Source of the DNA: Neopestalotiopsis rosae
Taxonomy: Eukaryota; Ascomycota; Sordariomycetes; Amphisphaeriales; Sporocadaceae
Assembly (NCBI GenBank): GCA_023078685.1
Contig: JALGAS010000004.1
Coordinates: forward strand, 4,216,001-4,280,000
Direction: 5' to 3'
Length of the DNA: 64,000 nucleotides
Part shown: positions 34,753 to 46,023 of the stretch, piece by piece
Position numbering within the stretch: the first letter of the stretch is position 1
Layout: the number at the start of each line of letters is the position of its first letter
Notes under the pieces: model-generated
What the model was told of the DNA's origin: nothing
Databases searched by the model: none
The model's input: only the letters and a program-made list of their open reading frames with translations
Program-made: the position numbers and the translations under genes

Positions 34753-35805
34753 CTTGGGCTCAGTAATTTCAACTTTCTGAGCCGAGTATCTGTCTGACTA
34801 TATGTCTGCAGTAGTACCAACAGTGGTAGCAGCAGTAGTAATAAGTTTCAACTCTGCAGTCGGTCACGCCCGAGACAGAGACACTGGATGACACAACAAC
34901 AAACGTAGTACTACTTCTCTCTTGGTTGCTCGGGGGGTTGTAACAACAACAAAGACGAATGAGTGCACAGTTGTTTTCGAGCAATCGGGGCTAATCGTTT
35001 CTGTTTCCCTCTTGATTGGTCTGTTTTGGCAATCAATTGGCACAGGTACGTTCGTCGGAAAAAGGGTCCAAACCAAATGACTCCAGTCCTGCGGGCAAAA
35101 TCAAGCAGAGGAGCTAGAGGTGACTGCGGTGTTGGCTGTCAAACGTCCGGGATCGGACCCGGGACTTTTTTTGCTATGTCGCCATCTTCCTAGTCCAGTC
35201 CTCTCCTTCTCCAGTTTAGCGGCGCCCGCCCGAAAACCCGCTGGGCCATGATGTCAACGGCCGCTGCAGGTGACAGCCAGACCGCAAAAGTCCCCTCACT
35301 GCCTGGTGCTACGAGCAGTGCAAGGTGAGCAGTTTCGCTGAGCTGGGTAATGCGCCGATTGTTAGTGGCTCTCTGCTTTGCATCTGTACGAGGATGATGC
35401 CTTCATCCAAGAAATGGAACATTCCTCACTAGTAGATAGAAGCAGAAAACAACTACATATACACTACATATCCAATGCATGGGACCCGCCTGCATGCTAT
35501 ATCGAATGTAGTATACATATATATGCAGTTAGGCGGGATTCCAATACTACATTAACCTATAGATATACGTACATGCCAAGGTGTAGATAGATAGCCCGCG
35601 GTATGGTACTATCTGATTTGTCCGTCAGACCCCGAGATATATCCTCGCCAATATTTACCACTTGCAAGTACGTACGTCCTTGATTGACCACTTCCAAACC
35701 CCAAAGCCAGAAGAAGCGAAGTCTCAGGCGCGCAGTCATATCAAAAGGAAGAACTCGGGAACGTCCGCCCAAGGCTACATTTGAATTTGGTTTCCAATAT
35801 TGGCC
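34753..35805. other. Divergent intergenic region, cystathionine gamma-synthase / amidohydrolase
   Basis: 1.05 kb without a gene. A GC-rich imperfect palindrome with a following T7 run lies around 35140-35170, and a candidate sulfur-regulator site at 35248. Several GTACGTACAT-like words occur near the amidohydrolase start. Confidence 0.45.
35248..35257 (+). promoter_or_regulatory. Candidate CYS3/MetR-type binding site
   Basis: ATGATGTCAA matches nine of ten positions of the Neurospora CYS3 consensus ATGRYRYCAT, and it lies 496 bp upstream of the cystathionine gamma-synthase start codon. Its placement upstream of a methionine-pathway gene is suggestive, but a single nine-of-ten match can arise by chance. 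Confidence 0.3.
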
Positions 35806-37203
35806 ATGCAGGATTTGAATATCAACAACGTCATTCTGCCAGCCCGTGGCAGCGGCGCCACCTGGAATATCGTGGTCAAGGATAACAAGATTCACAATAT
35901 AGATGTAGCTCAACCGGAAAGGAGCAATACGGACGCTAATGTCACCGTACTACTTCCAGCGCTATGCCATCCGCATATTCACCTCGACAAGCCTTACATA
36001 TTAACCTGTAACCATGGCCCATCAGATCAACACCCAGATTATACCGACCTAGCCCCAGCCTCTGGGACGTTTGCAGAGGCACTTGCAAACACGGCCGAGG
36101 CCAAGAAACGGTACACTGAAGACGACCTCTATCTACGCGGCGCTCAACTGCTGGCGACTAGCTATAGGCAGGGCGTCACCGCCCTGCGTGCCTTTGTAGA
36201 GATTGACCATGTCACCGACACCAAGGCGCTCAGGACAGCCGTCAGGCTGAAGAAGGACTTTTCTCACCTTGTGGAGATGCAAATATGTGCTTTTGCGCAA
36301 GATCCGATCTTCTCGACCGATTTTGGTGATCAAAACCGAGTGTGTATTGAGTCTGCTCTGGTAGAGTACGCCCACGACATTGACGTCCTCGGATCGACAC
36401 CATACGTTGAAAAGTCTCGGGATGCTGCCGTGCGCAACATTGAATGGGCTATACAGACTGCACTGGCAAACAATCTACACCTAGACTTTCATCTTGACTA
36501 CAACCTCGACAGTGCTTCCACGTTGCGTCCGCTGACGTACACGGTCGTCGACAAGCTGCAGCAAAATCAGTGGACTGGTCGTGCGGATGCGTCCAAGACG
36601 ATTGTCCTGGGTCACTGTACACAATTGAGCGGCTTGGCAGCCTTGGAGCTCAGAGACCTGGCGAGAAGAATCAGAGAGAGCAAACTGCCTATTTTCTTTG
36701 TTGGTCTCCCGACGAGCGATCTATTCATGATGGGCAGAGTAGCAGAATCCACCGATGGCTCAGCCAAGCCACATACGAGGCCCCGGGGAACGCTGCAGGT
36801 GCCCTCGCTGATTCGTGACTATGGACTATCGGCTTGCCTGGGCGTCAACAATGTTGGCAATGCATTCACACCATATGGTACCGGAGATCCGCTGCAGCTG
36901 GCATCGCTCGGTGTTGGCATATATCAGTCAGGGACGCCAGAGGATGCAAAGATACTCTATTCATGCGTGAGCTGGGGTGCTCGGAGAGCCATCGGATTCG
37001 AGATTGGCACGACTACGGAGGCTGGAGATGTCGCGGAGGGAGATGACTGGCGGCCGATGCTGCTGGTCAAGAGTGAGCAAGACATGAAATTGCCTGATCA
37101 GGCCGGTGGCTGCGGTCTGATAGTCAAGGCACGACCCAGGCTGGACTTCAAGGACGTTGTCTGGGACCCGCCCGACCTGCAGTTTCGTTCGATAGTTGGG
37201 TGA
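35806..37203 (+). CDS. Cytosine-deaminase-like metal-dependent amidohydrolase
   Basis: A single uninterrupted exon of 465 residues from the amidohydrolase superfamily, closest in layout to cytosine deaminase CodA/imidazolonepropionase-type enzymes, which hydrolyse C-N bonds in cyclic or amidine substrates. The metal-binding motif is HPHIHLDKP near residue 56; DFHLDYNLD and LGHCTQL supply later metal and base residues. LGVNNVGNAFTPYGTGDPLQ, near residue 345, corresponds to the conserved active-site Asp region, but the usual SD dipeptide reads NN here, so the exact chemistry is uncertain. I chose the ATG at 35806; the TTG six bases upstream is not a credible start. It is one of only three intronless genes in the window. 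The substrate cannot be told from sequence. Confidence 0.82.
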   Translation: MQDLNINNVILPARGSGATWNIVVKDNKIHNIDVAQPERSNTDANVTVLLPALCHPHIHLDKPYILTCNHGPSDQHPDYTDLAPASGTFAEALANTAEAKKRYTEDDLYLRGAQLLATSYRQGVTALRAFVEIDHVTDTKALRTAVRLKKDFSHLVEMQICAFAQDPIFSTDFGDQNRVCIESALVEYAHDIDVLGSTPYVEKSRDAAVRNIEWAIQTALANNLHLDFHLDYNLDSASTLRPLTYTVVDKLQQNQWTGRADASKTIVLGHCTQLSGLAALELRDLARRIRESKLPIFFVGLPTSDLFMMGRVAESTDGSAKPHTRPRGTLQVPSLIRDYGLSACLGVNNVGNAFTPYGTGDPLQLASLGVGIYQSGTPEDAKILYSCVSWGARRAIGFEIGTTTEAGDVAEGDDWRPMLLVKSEQDMKLPDQAGGCGLIVKARPRLDFKDVVWDPPDLQFRSIVG

Positions 37204-40136
37204 ACCTAAACGTTGGATGTACTACATGGTACGATATTTGTAGTAGTAATACAAGTTCATTTGAATTAAGTATTTGGTTTTGTTGTTACTAGCAAGAAAT
37301 GCCACGACATCGGACATGCAGATGCAACTCGCAGATCAAGGTATAATACATGGGAAGATCATTGGACGACAAGCCATCTGAGCATGAAGGAGGAGAGGCA
37401 GGGTGGGGTGTAAATTTTTCTTTCCTTCTTCCCCATTCCTTCCACTTGACGGTTGGCTGGTACAGATGATTATTGGCTAGGCTGGGCTGCAACATGTAGC
37501 CAAGCCATCGTGACATTGACCAGATGTGACTCTTATTGCTGCAGACCTGTGCGAAGAGGACTTATTAGATCGTGGTAGTATGCCTTGGGAGTCGAGCAGG
37601 CAGAGACGTGAGCTTCTGTCCGTGATCTTGCACGGCCCGGCGTTATCGGCATATTCATGAATCGGCCACGAAGCACACACATACGTCCGAGCCGCTGCCC
37701 GGCGCCGAGATGGACTTGAATCCGCTCAGTCCGATGAGGTTACCAGAGAACTCCGTCCATGAAGCCGAGCGCCGAGCATCATCCGCAAGAACAAGAAGAA
37801 AAGAGTCCGCCACTGGCTTCAACCCTTCCTTGAGGCTTGGACAGGACCTAATCAATCAACTGATAGGTAGACTTGTATGTAAGCTTGCCCATTATACAGA
37901 GCAGCTCTGTTGCGTGCACAGTCTTCAGGGTTAATTGCTCAATGTTGCGCGTGGCCAGGAGCGAGGATCCGAGTGACTGTAGAGGTATGAAGATGGAAAA
38001 TTGCACGCGTCGTGCCAATGTTGGTTAGGTATGTACACATGTTGAGAGGTACACTGACCGCCGTGACACTAGATGGACTGTCGCTTGCACAGGTAAATGT
38101 CAAGGTTTTTATGCATTCGGAGTAGCGAGTGGCCGAGTGCATTAGACACAAATCAATATGGCACTCGGCGCCTCTAACACTTGACTAACCACGGTAGTTG
38201 GCCAACTCAGCATCGGTACTTGTCTGTGCGGCCCTGGTCAAGTACCTGGACATGATGAGGAATCTGAGCAGCAAGAAGAAGAAAAAGCGGATCTTTGGTG
38301 CGGATCAGATTATCAATGGGCGGTTTCGCTTAGTACCTCGGGAACGGGGTTGAGAGGGGACCGAGGATCTGATAAAACATTTCGAGTGGAGATGCATGTT
38401 CTCTTCTCTGGCTTGCAGAATGCAGGTGCCAGGTATGAGACGAGGATCCGGGAAACAAGGGCACGGTCGACATGATGAGAGAAACCAGAGAGAGAGACAA
38501 AATTCTGTTTTGCCAAAATTCAAGGGTCTCCTCTGTCAATGGGCTTTTTGTTTGGAAAGCCAATGGACCCCGAAATTCGTCCCAGTCAATTGCTCAAGCT
38601 TGTATTATAAGGTAAGCCGGCTTAGCGGCATGTTGACGCACGTATAATGTAGCTACGTAGCTGAGTTACATGGCTTCAAGTTGGTTCCATGGATGACAGC
38701 GACAACAGACATCAGACATTCTTTTCTGTTGAACTCGCCAAAGAAGCATCGCCACAAGACATGATTAGCAACCAACAATGGCTGACTGTTGGACTGCAGA
38801 TGACCCTGAAAACTTGCCTACATGACCAACTGGTACGTATGCAGCTTGAGTATCGTTTTCTCTTGGTGGGGGCGGCGGATGGGAAAGACACCGGAAAGCA
38901 AAGACCACCCACTACTACTCAAAACATCCATGGCCTCGTCTCCGGTTCGCATCCGGTTGCTGACAAGCGTCAGGGCGCCAGCAGAGGAGGTCTGGTATGT
39001 ACCACCTAAAGTGCGTGGTATGCAATACATAGCCAAAGACTTCCAAGAGAGAATGAAAGCCATATGCTTCCTCTCCCACCCAGCTATATCGAAGGCCGCC
39101 AAAGCCCAGGTTAATGCTTTGAATATCTACTACTACAATACAAACATACTGATGAACAGCCACTGGAGCCAAGTGTACATGCATGCAATGTGATTAATTA
39201 GCAGATAATTCAACGCTATGAGTGATGAGAAAGCGATGGGAACTGAGCAGTTGTCCTCTCTGCAAGTACATGAGACCGATCTTGCATAGGGACTTTTTGG
39301 GCTGATGGCTGATTGATTCAAGAGAGGTGAGAAGTACGAACCAGAGAGGGAAAAAAAACCATGATTAGCGTCTAATCCCTGCAATCGACCTCCGAATTGC
39401 GCTGGGCCCCAAGAAGTTATCGCTTCTACAGCTACGATCAATCTGGTCAATCTACCAGCCTAGTGTCTACGTACTCGACTTTCTCCAAATATTTTTTTTT
39501 CCCTTCCCCAGCGCCATTTCGTTCGCGACTGTGAGAATCCACTGCCCAGAGGTATCCCCAGGGCCGATTGACCTCGTATGCTGGGCTTTGCATTCAACAA
39601 CAACACAGACACAAATTTTGGCCGACACTGAAAGCCCTTTTTTTCTTCCCTTCTCTTTCTCTACACATCAGTCAAGAGTAGGAAGAAGCGTAGAAGAGGT
39701 CGATCAGAAGAGCAAGGGTGTACCGTTTACCGCTACCGTACATCACACACCTACAGCACTACTTCGTCCACTGAAGGCGCTGTGCTCATTGCAAGGCTAG
39801 GCCCGAGCTTCCCGTCCGGTCCTTCGTCACCAACCCGTCCAATCTCGCATCAACTACAGCGAGTTTCCGCGTCCTACCAACAGTCAATCAATATTGACTT
39901 TCAGCGCTGCTTTTGCTTCTGCCTCTGTCCTTCCAGAAGCTGCTCATAATATTCAAAGAGCTCTCTGCTCATCACGCCCCCTCCTCTCCCTGCGCCCGCC
40001 CGCCCGCTCGCCAACTCCGTGGACCGACCGACCGACCACACAAAAAGTCACGACCTCTCCGGGCTCTCCCACCCCCCAAGAAGCAACCCTGGCGCTGTCT
40101 CAATCTTTCGGCGAGGCCACTGCAGCTGTGGCCAAG
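37204..40136. other. Gene-free stretch upstream of the mitoferrin gene
   Basis: 2.9 kb with only short frames lacking recognisable products. 39480-40136 is pyrimidine-rich with CGACCGACCGACC and CCCGCCCGCCCG runs and looks like promoter and 5' UTR of the following gene. Confidence 0.5.
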
Positions 40137-41675
40137 ATGGCCCAGCCAACTGCTGAGCCGGTCGAGGAGGACTACGAGTATGTTGTCTTTGCTGTCCTTA
40201 TCGTGCTGTCTTTTCCGGGGTCTTTGGCTGTTGGGCGCTGGTCTCGAAAGACCGAGAGACCTAAGCCAGCCCGACTGACTGACTGACTGCGCGATCGAAT
40301 GCATATATGAATGAACGATTTACTGATTTAACTCTTCTTGCCGTGTAGCTATGAAGCCCTGCCGCCCAACTTTTCTCTGGCGCAGAACATGGCCGCAGGC
40401 GCCTTTGCTGGTATCGCCGTGAGTCTCTTGCTCAGCCGCCTCCCGGTCCGGTGCAGTTTCGTTGCTTGATGGTCGCTGACAGTCTATCGTTTTGCTCTAC
40501 AGGAACATACCGTCATGTACCCAATCGACGCGATCAAGGTGCGCAATTTTCTACTCTGCCACTTTTTTTTTTGCCTAGGTCAATGAATTTCTGTGCTGAC
40601 AATGTCACTGTTTGTAGACGCGCATGCAACTGGTCAACTCTGGCACCGCTTACAAGGGCATGATTGAGGGAACAGTCAAGATCGCCTCGGGAGAGGGTAT
40701 TCTTAAGCTATGGAGAGGAATGTCCAGCGTCGTGGTCGGAGCCGGTATGTTCTTGGCCCTCCTCGGGGACGTACCAATGATTCAAAACTGTCCACAGCTG
40801 ACATGTAATCTTTTCTAGGTCCGGCGCACGCTGTGTACTTTGCCACATACGAGGCCGTCAAACACGCCATGGGTGGTAACCAGGCAGGACAACACCATCC
40901 CCTTGCTGCTGGTGAGTCTCACGGCCTAAAGCGTGCGCAGCGCAGAACGTGTAGGGACCAGTATCTAACATGTTATACTAGCCACCAGCGGAGCCGCCGC
41001 GACAATTGCAAGCGACGCCTTCATGAACCCCTTTGACGGTAAGTTGGAATCTGCGTCTTATGGTGTGTTTTTCCCGATTGACTAGCTAATACTCGCCTCT
41101 AGTCATCAAGCAACGCATGCAAATTCAGAACTCTAGTAAGATGTACCGGTCCATGCTTGACTGCGCACGATACGTCTACAAAAACGAGGGCCTATCGGCC
41201 TTTTACGTCTCCTACCCGACTACCCTATCCATGACCGTTCCCTTCACAGCTCTGCAATTCCTGGCCTACGAGTCGATATCCACGAGCATGAACCCCGACA
41301 AGAAATATGACCCGATGACACACTGCACGGCCGGTGCCGTCGCTGGTGGTTTTGCCGCTGCCTTGACGACGCCCATGGACGTCATCAAGACCATGCTACA
41401 GACGCGAGGATCTGCCGCAGACGCCGAACTTCGCGCCGTCAATGGCTTCATGGCCGGATGCAGACTCATGTACCAGAGGGAGGGTATGCGAGGCTTCTTC
41501 AAGGGAATGAAGCCCAGAGTCGTGACCACGATGCCCAGTACCGCCATCTGCTGGTCTGCCTACGAATTTTCCAAGTAAGTCTAGGCACAGCAAGAAACAA
41601 GAAAAACGAGAAGACAAGCAAATACTGACACCGTCTCCCAACAGGGCTTACTTCATCCGGAGAAACACTGCCTAG
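40137..41675 (+). CDS. mrs3: Mitoferrin, mitochondrial iron carrier of the Mrs3/Mrs4 family
   Basis: An inner-membrane mitochondrial carrier that brings Fe2+ into the matrix for heme and Fe-S synthesis. Eight exons: 40137..40177, 40349..40418, 40503..40538, 40618..40744, 40819..40911, 40982..41038, 41103..41574 and 41645..41675, giving 308 residues. The three repeats carry carrier signatures YPIDAIKTRMQ, NPFDVIKQRMQ and TPMDVIKTMLQTR, two of them split by introns. Family-specific features include MYPIDAIKTRMQ, the Mrs3/4-type GPAHAVYFATYEAVK and AFMNPFDVIKQRMQ. The first exon encodes a short acidic tail. All seven introns have GT/AG ends, and the frame is preserved to the stop at 41673. This is the most intron-dense gene of the window. 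Confidence 0.94.
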
Positions 41676-42674
41676 ATGAAAATTGTCTCTTGCGCGCCTC
41701 GGATACCACCATGAAAATCATGTTCCGCAATCGCCACGGGGCCCTTGTGGACTAGGGGAAACGGTGCCTAGAAGCCATTTACACAATATCGACGTTTGTG
41801 ATCCAGTACCCGACAAGTTGACGACTCTTATGATTTTGCCTGGAGTTTTCCGCCATTGGTTTCAGCCTCATTGTTACGACTCCTGCCAATGATTCATCGT
41901 TTCTATGATATGGGAGGACTTCAAGCAATCCGCCTACCTGGTTGGCCCCGGATTTTCTAGGCTTGAGTCAATCTCGACCTCGACGCTCGACTATTGCATG
42001 GCCTTTTCTGGCGCCGGGCAAAAAGCACAACAAAATAATAGTACCGGCAAAGGTAATACTCGAATAGGATGGGGAAAGAATTTAGAAGGAAGGACGCATG
42101 CACAAAAAAAAGTAACTACTTCATGTACATAGGTCTTCTGTTTGGCTTGAGTCTCGTCCATCCCTCAACCAAAAAAAGGCGTCATGCGGGGGGAAATGCC
42201 GACGGACCTCGCGTTGTTCAGAGGGCATTTTGATTTTTCTTGTTGGTTTTCTACTACGACTACTACTGGCTGGATGATACCGCGAATGCTTTTGGATCGG
42301 CGGATTACGACTGGCGTAACGGCCATTGATGAACGCAATACGGCACCAAAATCTCTGTACAAATACAAGCATATGGCTGGCTGGAAACATGACACCAAAC
42401 GAATTAGATGGTCAGGTTGCGAAATGATGACGTCGAGTATTCAGACCATTCAGCAAGACTTGTTGTTATTGTGAACCAAATTATGTGATGATGAATGAGG
42501 ATGAGGATGCTGTTGTACTCAACTCAGCCCACGCATCTCTCATGTTGAATCTAGATACTCCCTCGCTGAACTTGTTCCCCCATTTTCTCGTCAGGATTGC
42601 AACCCTTTTTTCATACACAGTGACTGCGCCTGGGATCTTTCTACATGACCCGTCTTTCACTATCCATGTCTCGG
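41676..42674. other. Convergent intergenic region
   Basis: 1 kb between mitoferrin and the secreted-protein gene; presumed 3' UTRs. No feature recognised. Confidence 0.5.
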
Positions 42675-43339
42675 CTACACATTGGGAGCAACGGCAGTCA
42701 ACTGTACCGCGGCGCCATCCAGATCCGCGGCCGAGGTGGGCTTGTGAGGCGACTTGATGCCGCCCTGGACCCATTTGACGACATAGGTGCCGGGGGCGGT
42801 CGTGGCCGCGAGGTAAAAGTAGGACTGGCCGGTACCGTCGTTCAAGACGGGGAACAGCAGTGTGTCGTAGCGGAACCAGTAGATGAGGTCGTCGTCGTCG
42901 AGGCCGGTGGCGTCCTCGGCGAAGAAGACGGGATCCGCGGCGCCGGGCGCATTGTTGACGACGAGGAAGGTCGTGTCGGCCAGGCTTATGTCTGAGCCCG
43001 TGGCCTCGACGTACAGGAAGTCTGCGCGGACGGCAGGGACTATATAAGTTTGCATCAGATTAGTTCAAGTCAAGACTTGATCGTCTCTTTCCGTGTCGGA
43101 GGAGGGTGGGTTATGTAAGTGAGTTGCAAGAGATGAGCCGACATACCAGTAAAGTCTGTCACCATGGTCACGCCCTCTGGAATCGTCGAGCCGATATAAA
43201 GCTCGCCATCACCATACCAGGTCCGGGCGTAATAGTTCTTGTTGTTGATGACATAGTTTGCCGTGATGTTGTAAGGGTCATAAGCCAGAGCCGACCTGGC
43301 AAGGGAAATGGCCGTAGCAGCCCAAATAGAAAAGTGCAT
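42675..43339 (-). CDS. Small secreted protein of unknown function
   Basis: Exons 43339..43147 and 43039..42675 give 185 residues. The N-terminus MHFSIWAATAISLARSALA is a typical signal peptide with predicted cleavage before YDPYN. The mature part of about 166 residues has no cysteine, is rich in Tyr, Asp and Thr, and alternates hydrophobic and polar stretches (ADFLYVEATG, TTFLVVNNAPG, YFYLAATTAPGTYVVKWVQGG), which suggests a beta-sandwich. One glycosylation sequon, NIT, occurs near the start. I do not recognise a family. The single intron is phase 1, inside V of DFTVPAV. The coding DNA of exon 2 is GC-rich, unlike its surroundings. Confidence 0.75.
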
Positions 43340-45033
43340 CTTGATTCGATGAGATGGGAACTGGGCACGAGGTAATACCAGAATGACACGGGAGAGTAGA
43401 AGGAGACAGTCGGGAATAAGCAAAGAAGGAAAAACAAGTTGATGCTCAGGCTCAAAATCAGACAAATAGTCTAAGACTGGTTTTCACATCTTGTCTCAGG
43501 ACCGGCCGGCTGAAGTACAGCTGCATGCACTATATATCTTCATCACAGGGTCTCCCGATTCCCTCAGATCTATTTTTTCCTTCTTCCCCCCACCCATCCC
43601 ATCGGATGTTAGGTGGAGGATATGATTACGGGAAGGCTGACTGATCCAAGGACTCTTACCATTGTCCTGACAGTGACAGGGCTCTTGTTCGACGAATGGG
43701 GTAATTGCCAAATCATGGAGTGACAGAAATGCAACTCTGATTGAAGTGGTATTCCTTTTTCGTCGAGCACGTGTTTTTTTTATGATAGTCAAGGGACAGG
43801 CGACCGACGGGTCTGGACTCTGCTGCACGGATGGACCGGGGGGTTGCTTTTCAACTCGGGCGCTTGAGGGGGCTTTGTAAGTTGTTTGTTTCTCTGCATG
43901 ACCATAGGGTTGGTAACACTCTTCTGGGATCCGACGATGCTGTACTATGTATTATACATTACACGTGCGTCGACAAATACCTGACTGGACAGTAAGGGAC
44001 TTTCACAAGGGAAGGAAAAGTTAGCAAAATGTGGCCGAATGGCTGAATGGTTGAATGGCCATGATAACATGATGTCCTGATATCGGTTCGGCGCGATGTG
44101 ACATGGCGTCAGTAGATAGCCGGGCAGAGACCGTGGACAAAAATACAAAGGCACATAATAACAGCGGTAATATGCAGAGAGCTACGAGGTATGTACTGTG
44201 GCTAACCAGAGTATGCAGAGGCTTCTTACAGGGATGCAGTCCAGGTTTTGAACATCCAATGAGGCACGTGAATTGAGGCCACTATTATCCCCTTTTGGAT
44301 GTCCAATGTGACTCCGTGGACAAACAGGGTCAAGTCGGCTGATAATTGATGGATGGGTGAATCAGGGACTCGGGTATCCAGCCAGCACACAGATTGGACA
44401 AAACTGTCAATTATATATAGGCGGTCGGCGGTCCTATCATCTATGGTGTTCCAATTGCGATCCTACTCTATCTCGGACCAAATAAGCAAGAAGGCACCGG
44501 GGAGATGGAGAGGGGTACAGAGAGGGGTCCAAGGGGAGAAGAAAGAGGAGGTATGTACTGTAATAGGAAGAGCAGGGGATTACATGTCATGCACTCTCCG
44601 AGTCCGACAGGACGAAGCAGCAGTTAGTTCAAACCAAACGCGGCCGCCAGACCTGACCTGACCTGACCTGACCTGACTGCTTGCTCACGTACATGAAGTT
44701 GTACAAACTTGAAAATGAGCCTCACTGGCAACAGGCCATGGCTTGCATGTGTAATATCAAACCTGTACGACGGCAACACATGATGCACCATGATCTACTC
44801 ATGTCAGGGAGGGACAAAGGGAGTCAGCAAAGACTTCCCACCAATAAGTTGATTCTGAATCGTATCACCGGCAATTAAGCAGTCAGCACGAGACCCGGTG
44901 CACGATTCTTCCCAGCAGGCAGCTATATCGGTTTTGATTAATCGATGACGCTGAATACCACAACCTCCTCGAGGCAAAACGGAGAGGATTTCCAGGTCTA
45001 ATCCAGCTGGGCCAAGGTGTGCCTACTTTTTCA
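43340..45033. other. Gene-free stretch with a pentanucleotide repeat
   Basis: 1.7 kb with no supportable gene; it contains the promoter of the secreted-protein gene on the left. ACCTG is repeated five times at 44651-44675. Confidence 0.5.
44651..44675 (+). repeat. (ACCTG)5 tandem repeat
   Basis: Five perfect tandem copies of ACCTG directly after a short GC-rich stretch; no gene is affected. Confidence 0.9.
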
Positions 45034-46023
45034 TCATGGTCTCTTGCTGCGAGGCTTGAAGGGGCTTTCCCGCTCGACCAGACCCTCCCAGCCAGCGTCG
45101 CGCCTCTGTGTTGCCGCACGAAGCTCGGAGCGGAGGGCTTCCAGCTCCTGCCTGGCCGCCTCCAAGTCAGGCGGCAGACCAGCAAATGCCTTGACTCTGG
45201 CATCCATTTCCTTCTTTCTGCCCAGTAGAACCAAGTAGTCTTGCTCGTCCTGTCTTACCTCCTCCACGGTCAACAAGCTGGGGGCTCCTATGGATGCCTC
45301 AAGCGACGCAGCCTGGTTGCGCAAGTCGGGCAGTTGACCGGCCATGGCTTTGACCCGGCTCTGGAGCTCTACATTCTGCTTGGCGAGATTGGGTGAAGGG
45401 ACGAACTCGCTGCCCTGTAGGTCCTGGAGAAAGGTGTCTGCCTTTGAGGATTCTCGGTCGAGGTACTTTTGCAGCAGAGCGACGCGTTCAGTTGCCTGTT
45501 CCAACTCGTAAGCCCTGGCTTGCAACTCTACAAACTTGCAGCCCAGCTCTTCGGGCGTGGGACAAGGCAGGCCGAGCTCAATAGCCATGGAGGCCATGGC
45601 GTCTAGGGCTACAAGACCATCCTTTGGTAGGGAATGCTCCACGGCCGAAACGATATCATCAGCGACAGACTCATTGATACCGCCTTGTCTGTCAAGATCA
45701 GTGGTCTTGTAGAGGCGGCGGCGGGCATCGGCATCGGCATCGGCCTCAGCCTCGGCAGCCTTGACGTCGTCCAAGACAGCGGCCTCGATGCGACTTAGTT
45801 GCTCGCGCTCCTCGTCGGCGGCTTCATTCTGGGCGGCCAGAGCGAGAAGAGTCTTTAGTGTGTCGGCGTTGCGTTCAAAAGGAGGAACATTTTGGCCTCG
45901 AAATTTTGTCCGCAGCCAGCCATCTATATAGGACCAATCCTTAGCGGTGGAAGCGGCAGCACGCGCCACCGAGGGAGAGTAAATGGCAGGCTGAGAAGAG
46001 AGATGTGATGCTAGGTGCGCCAT
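45034..46023 (-). CDS. HAUS augmin-like complex subunit 1 homolog
   Basis: An intronless gene of 329 residues. Augmin recruits gamma-tubulin to existing microtubules so that they branch within the spindle. The N-terminal part (DWSYIDGWLRTKF...VPPFERNADTLKTLLALA) matches the HAUS1 start as I know it. The remainder is almost entirely predicted coiled coil with heptad Leu/Ala and Glu/Arg spacing (EYELEQATERVALLQKYLD-like segments and RQELEALRSELRAATQRRD), ending in a Lys/Arg/Pro tail. Assignment rests on the N-terminal pattern and the overall coiled-coil layout, so another coiled-coil spindle protein is possible. It is divergent from the P58IPK gene. Confidence 0.65.
   Translation of the reverse strand: MAHLASHLSSQPAIYSPSVARAAASTAKDWSYIDGWLRTKFRGQNVPPFERNADTLKTLLALAAQNEAADEEREQLSRIEAAVLDDVKAAEAEADADADARRRLYKTTDLDRQGGINESVADDIVSAVEHSLPKDGLVALDAMASMAIELGLPCPTPEELGCKFVELQARAYELEQATERVALLQKYLDRESSKADTFLQDLQGSEFVPSPNLAKQNVELQSRVKAMAGQLPDLRNQAASLEASIGAPSLLTVEEVRQDEQDYLVLLGRKKEMDARVKAFAGLPPDLEAARQELEALRSELRAATQRRDAGWEGLVERESPFKPRSKRP

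Noticed and set aside
35140..35170. GC-rich palindrome followed by T7, resembling a T-arm plus Pol III terminator
   Set aside because: There is no A box or paired acceptor on either strand. The palindrome is imperfect and the T run is on the wrong side for the strand that would give a B box.
38689..39193. Overlapping 100-123 codon + strand frames upstream of the mitoferrin gene
   Set aside because: No family resemblance, and splicing them together does not give a coherent protein.
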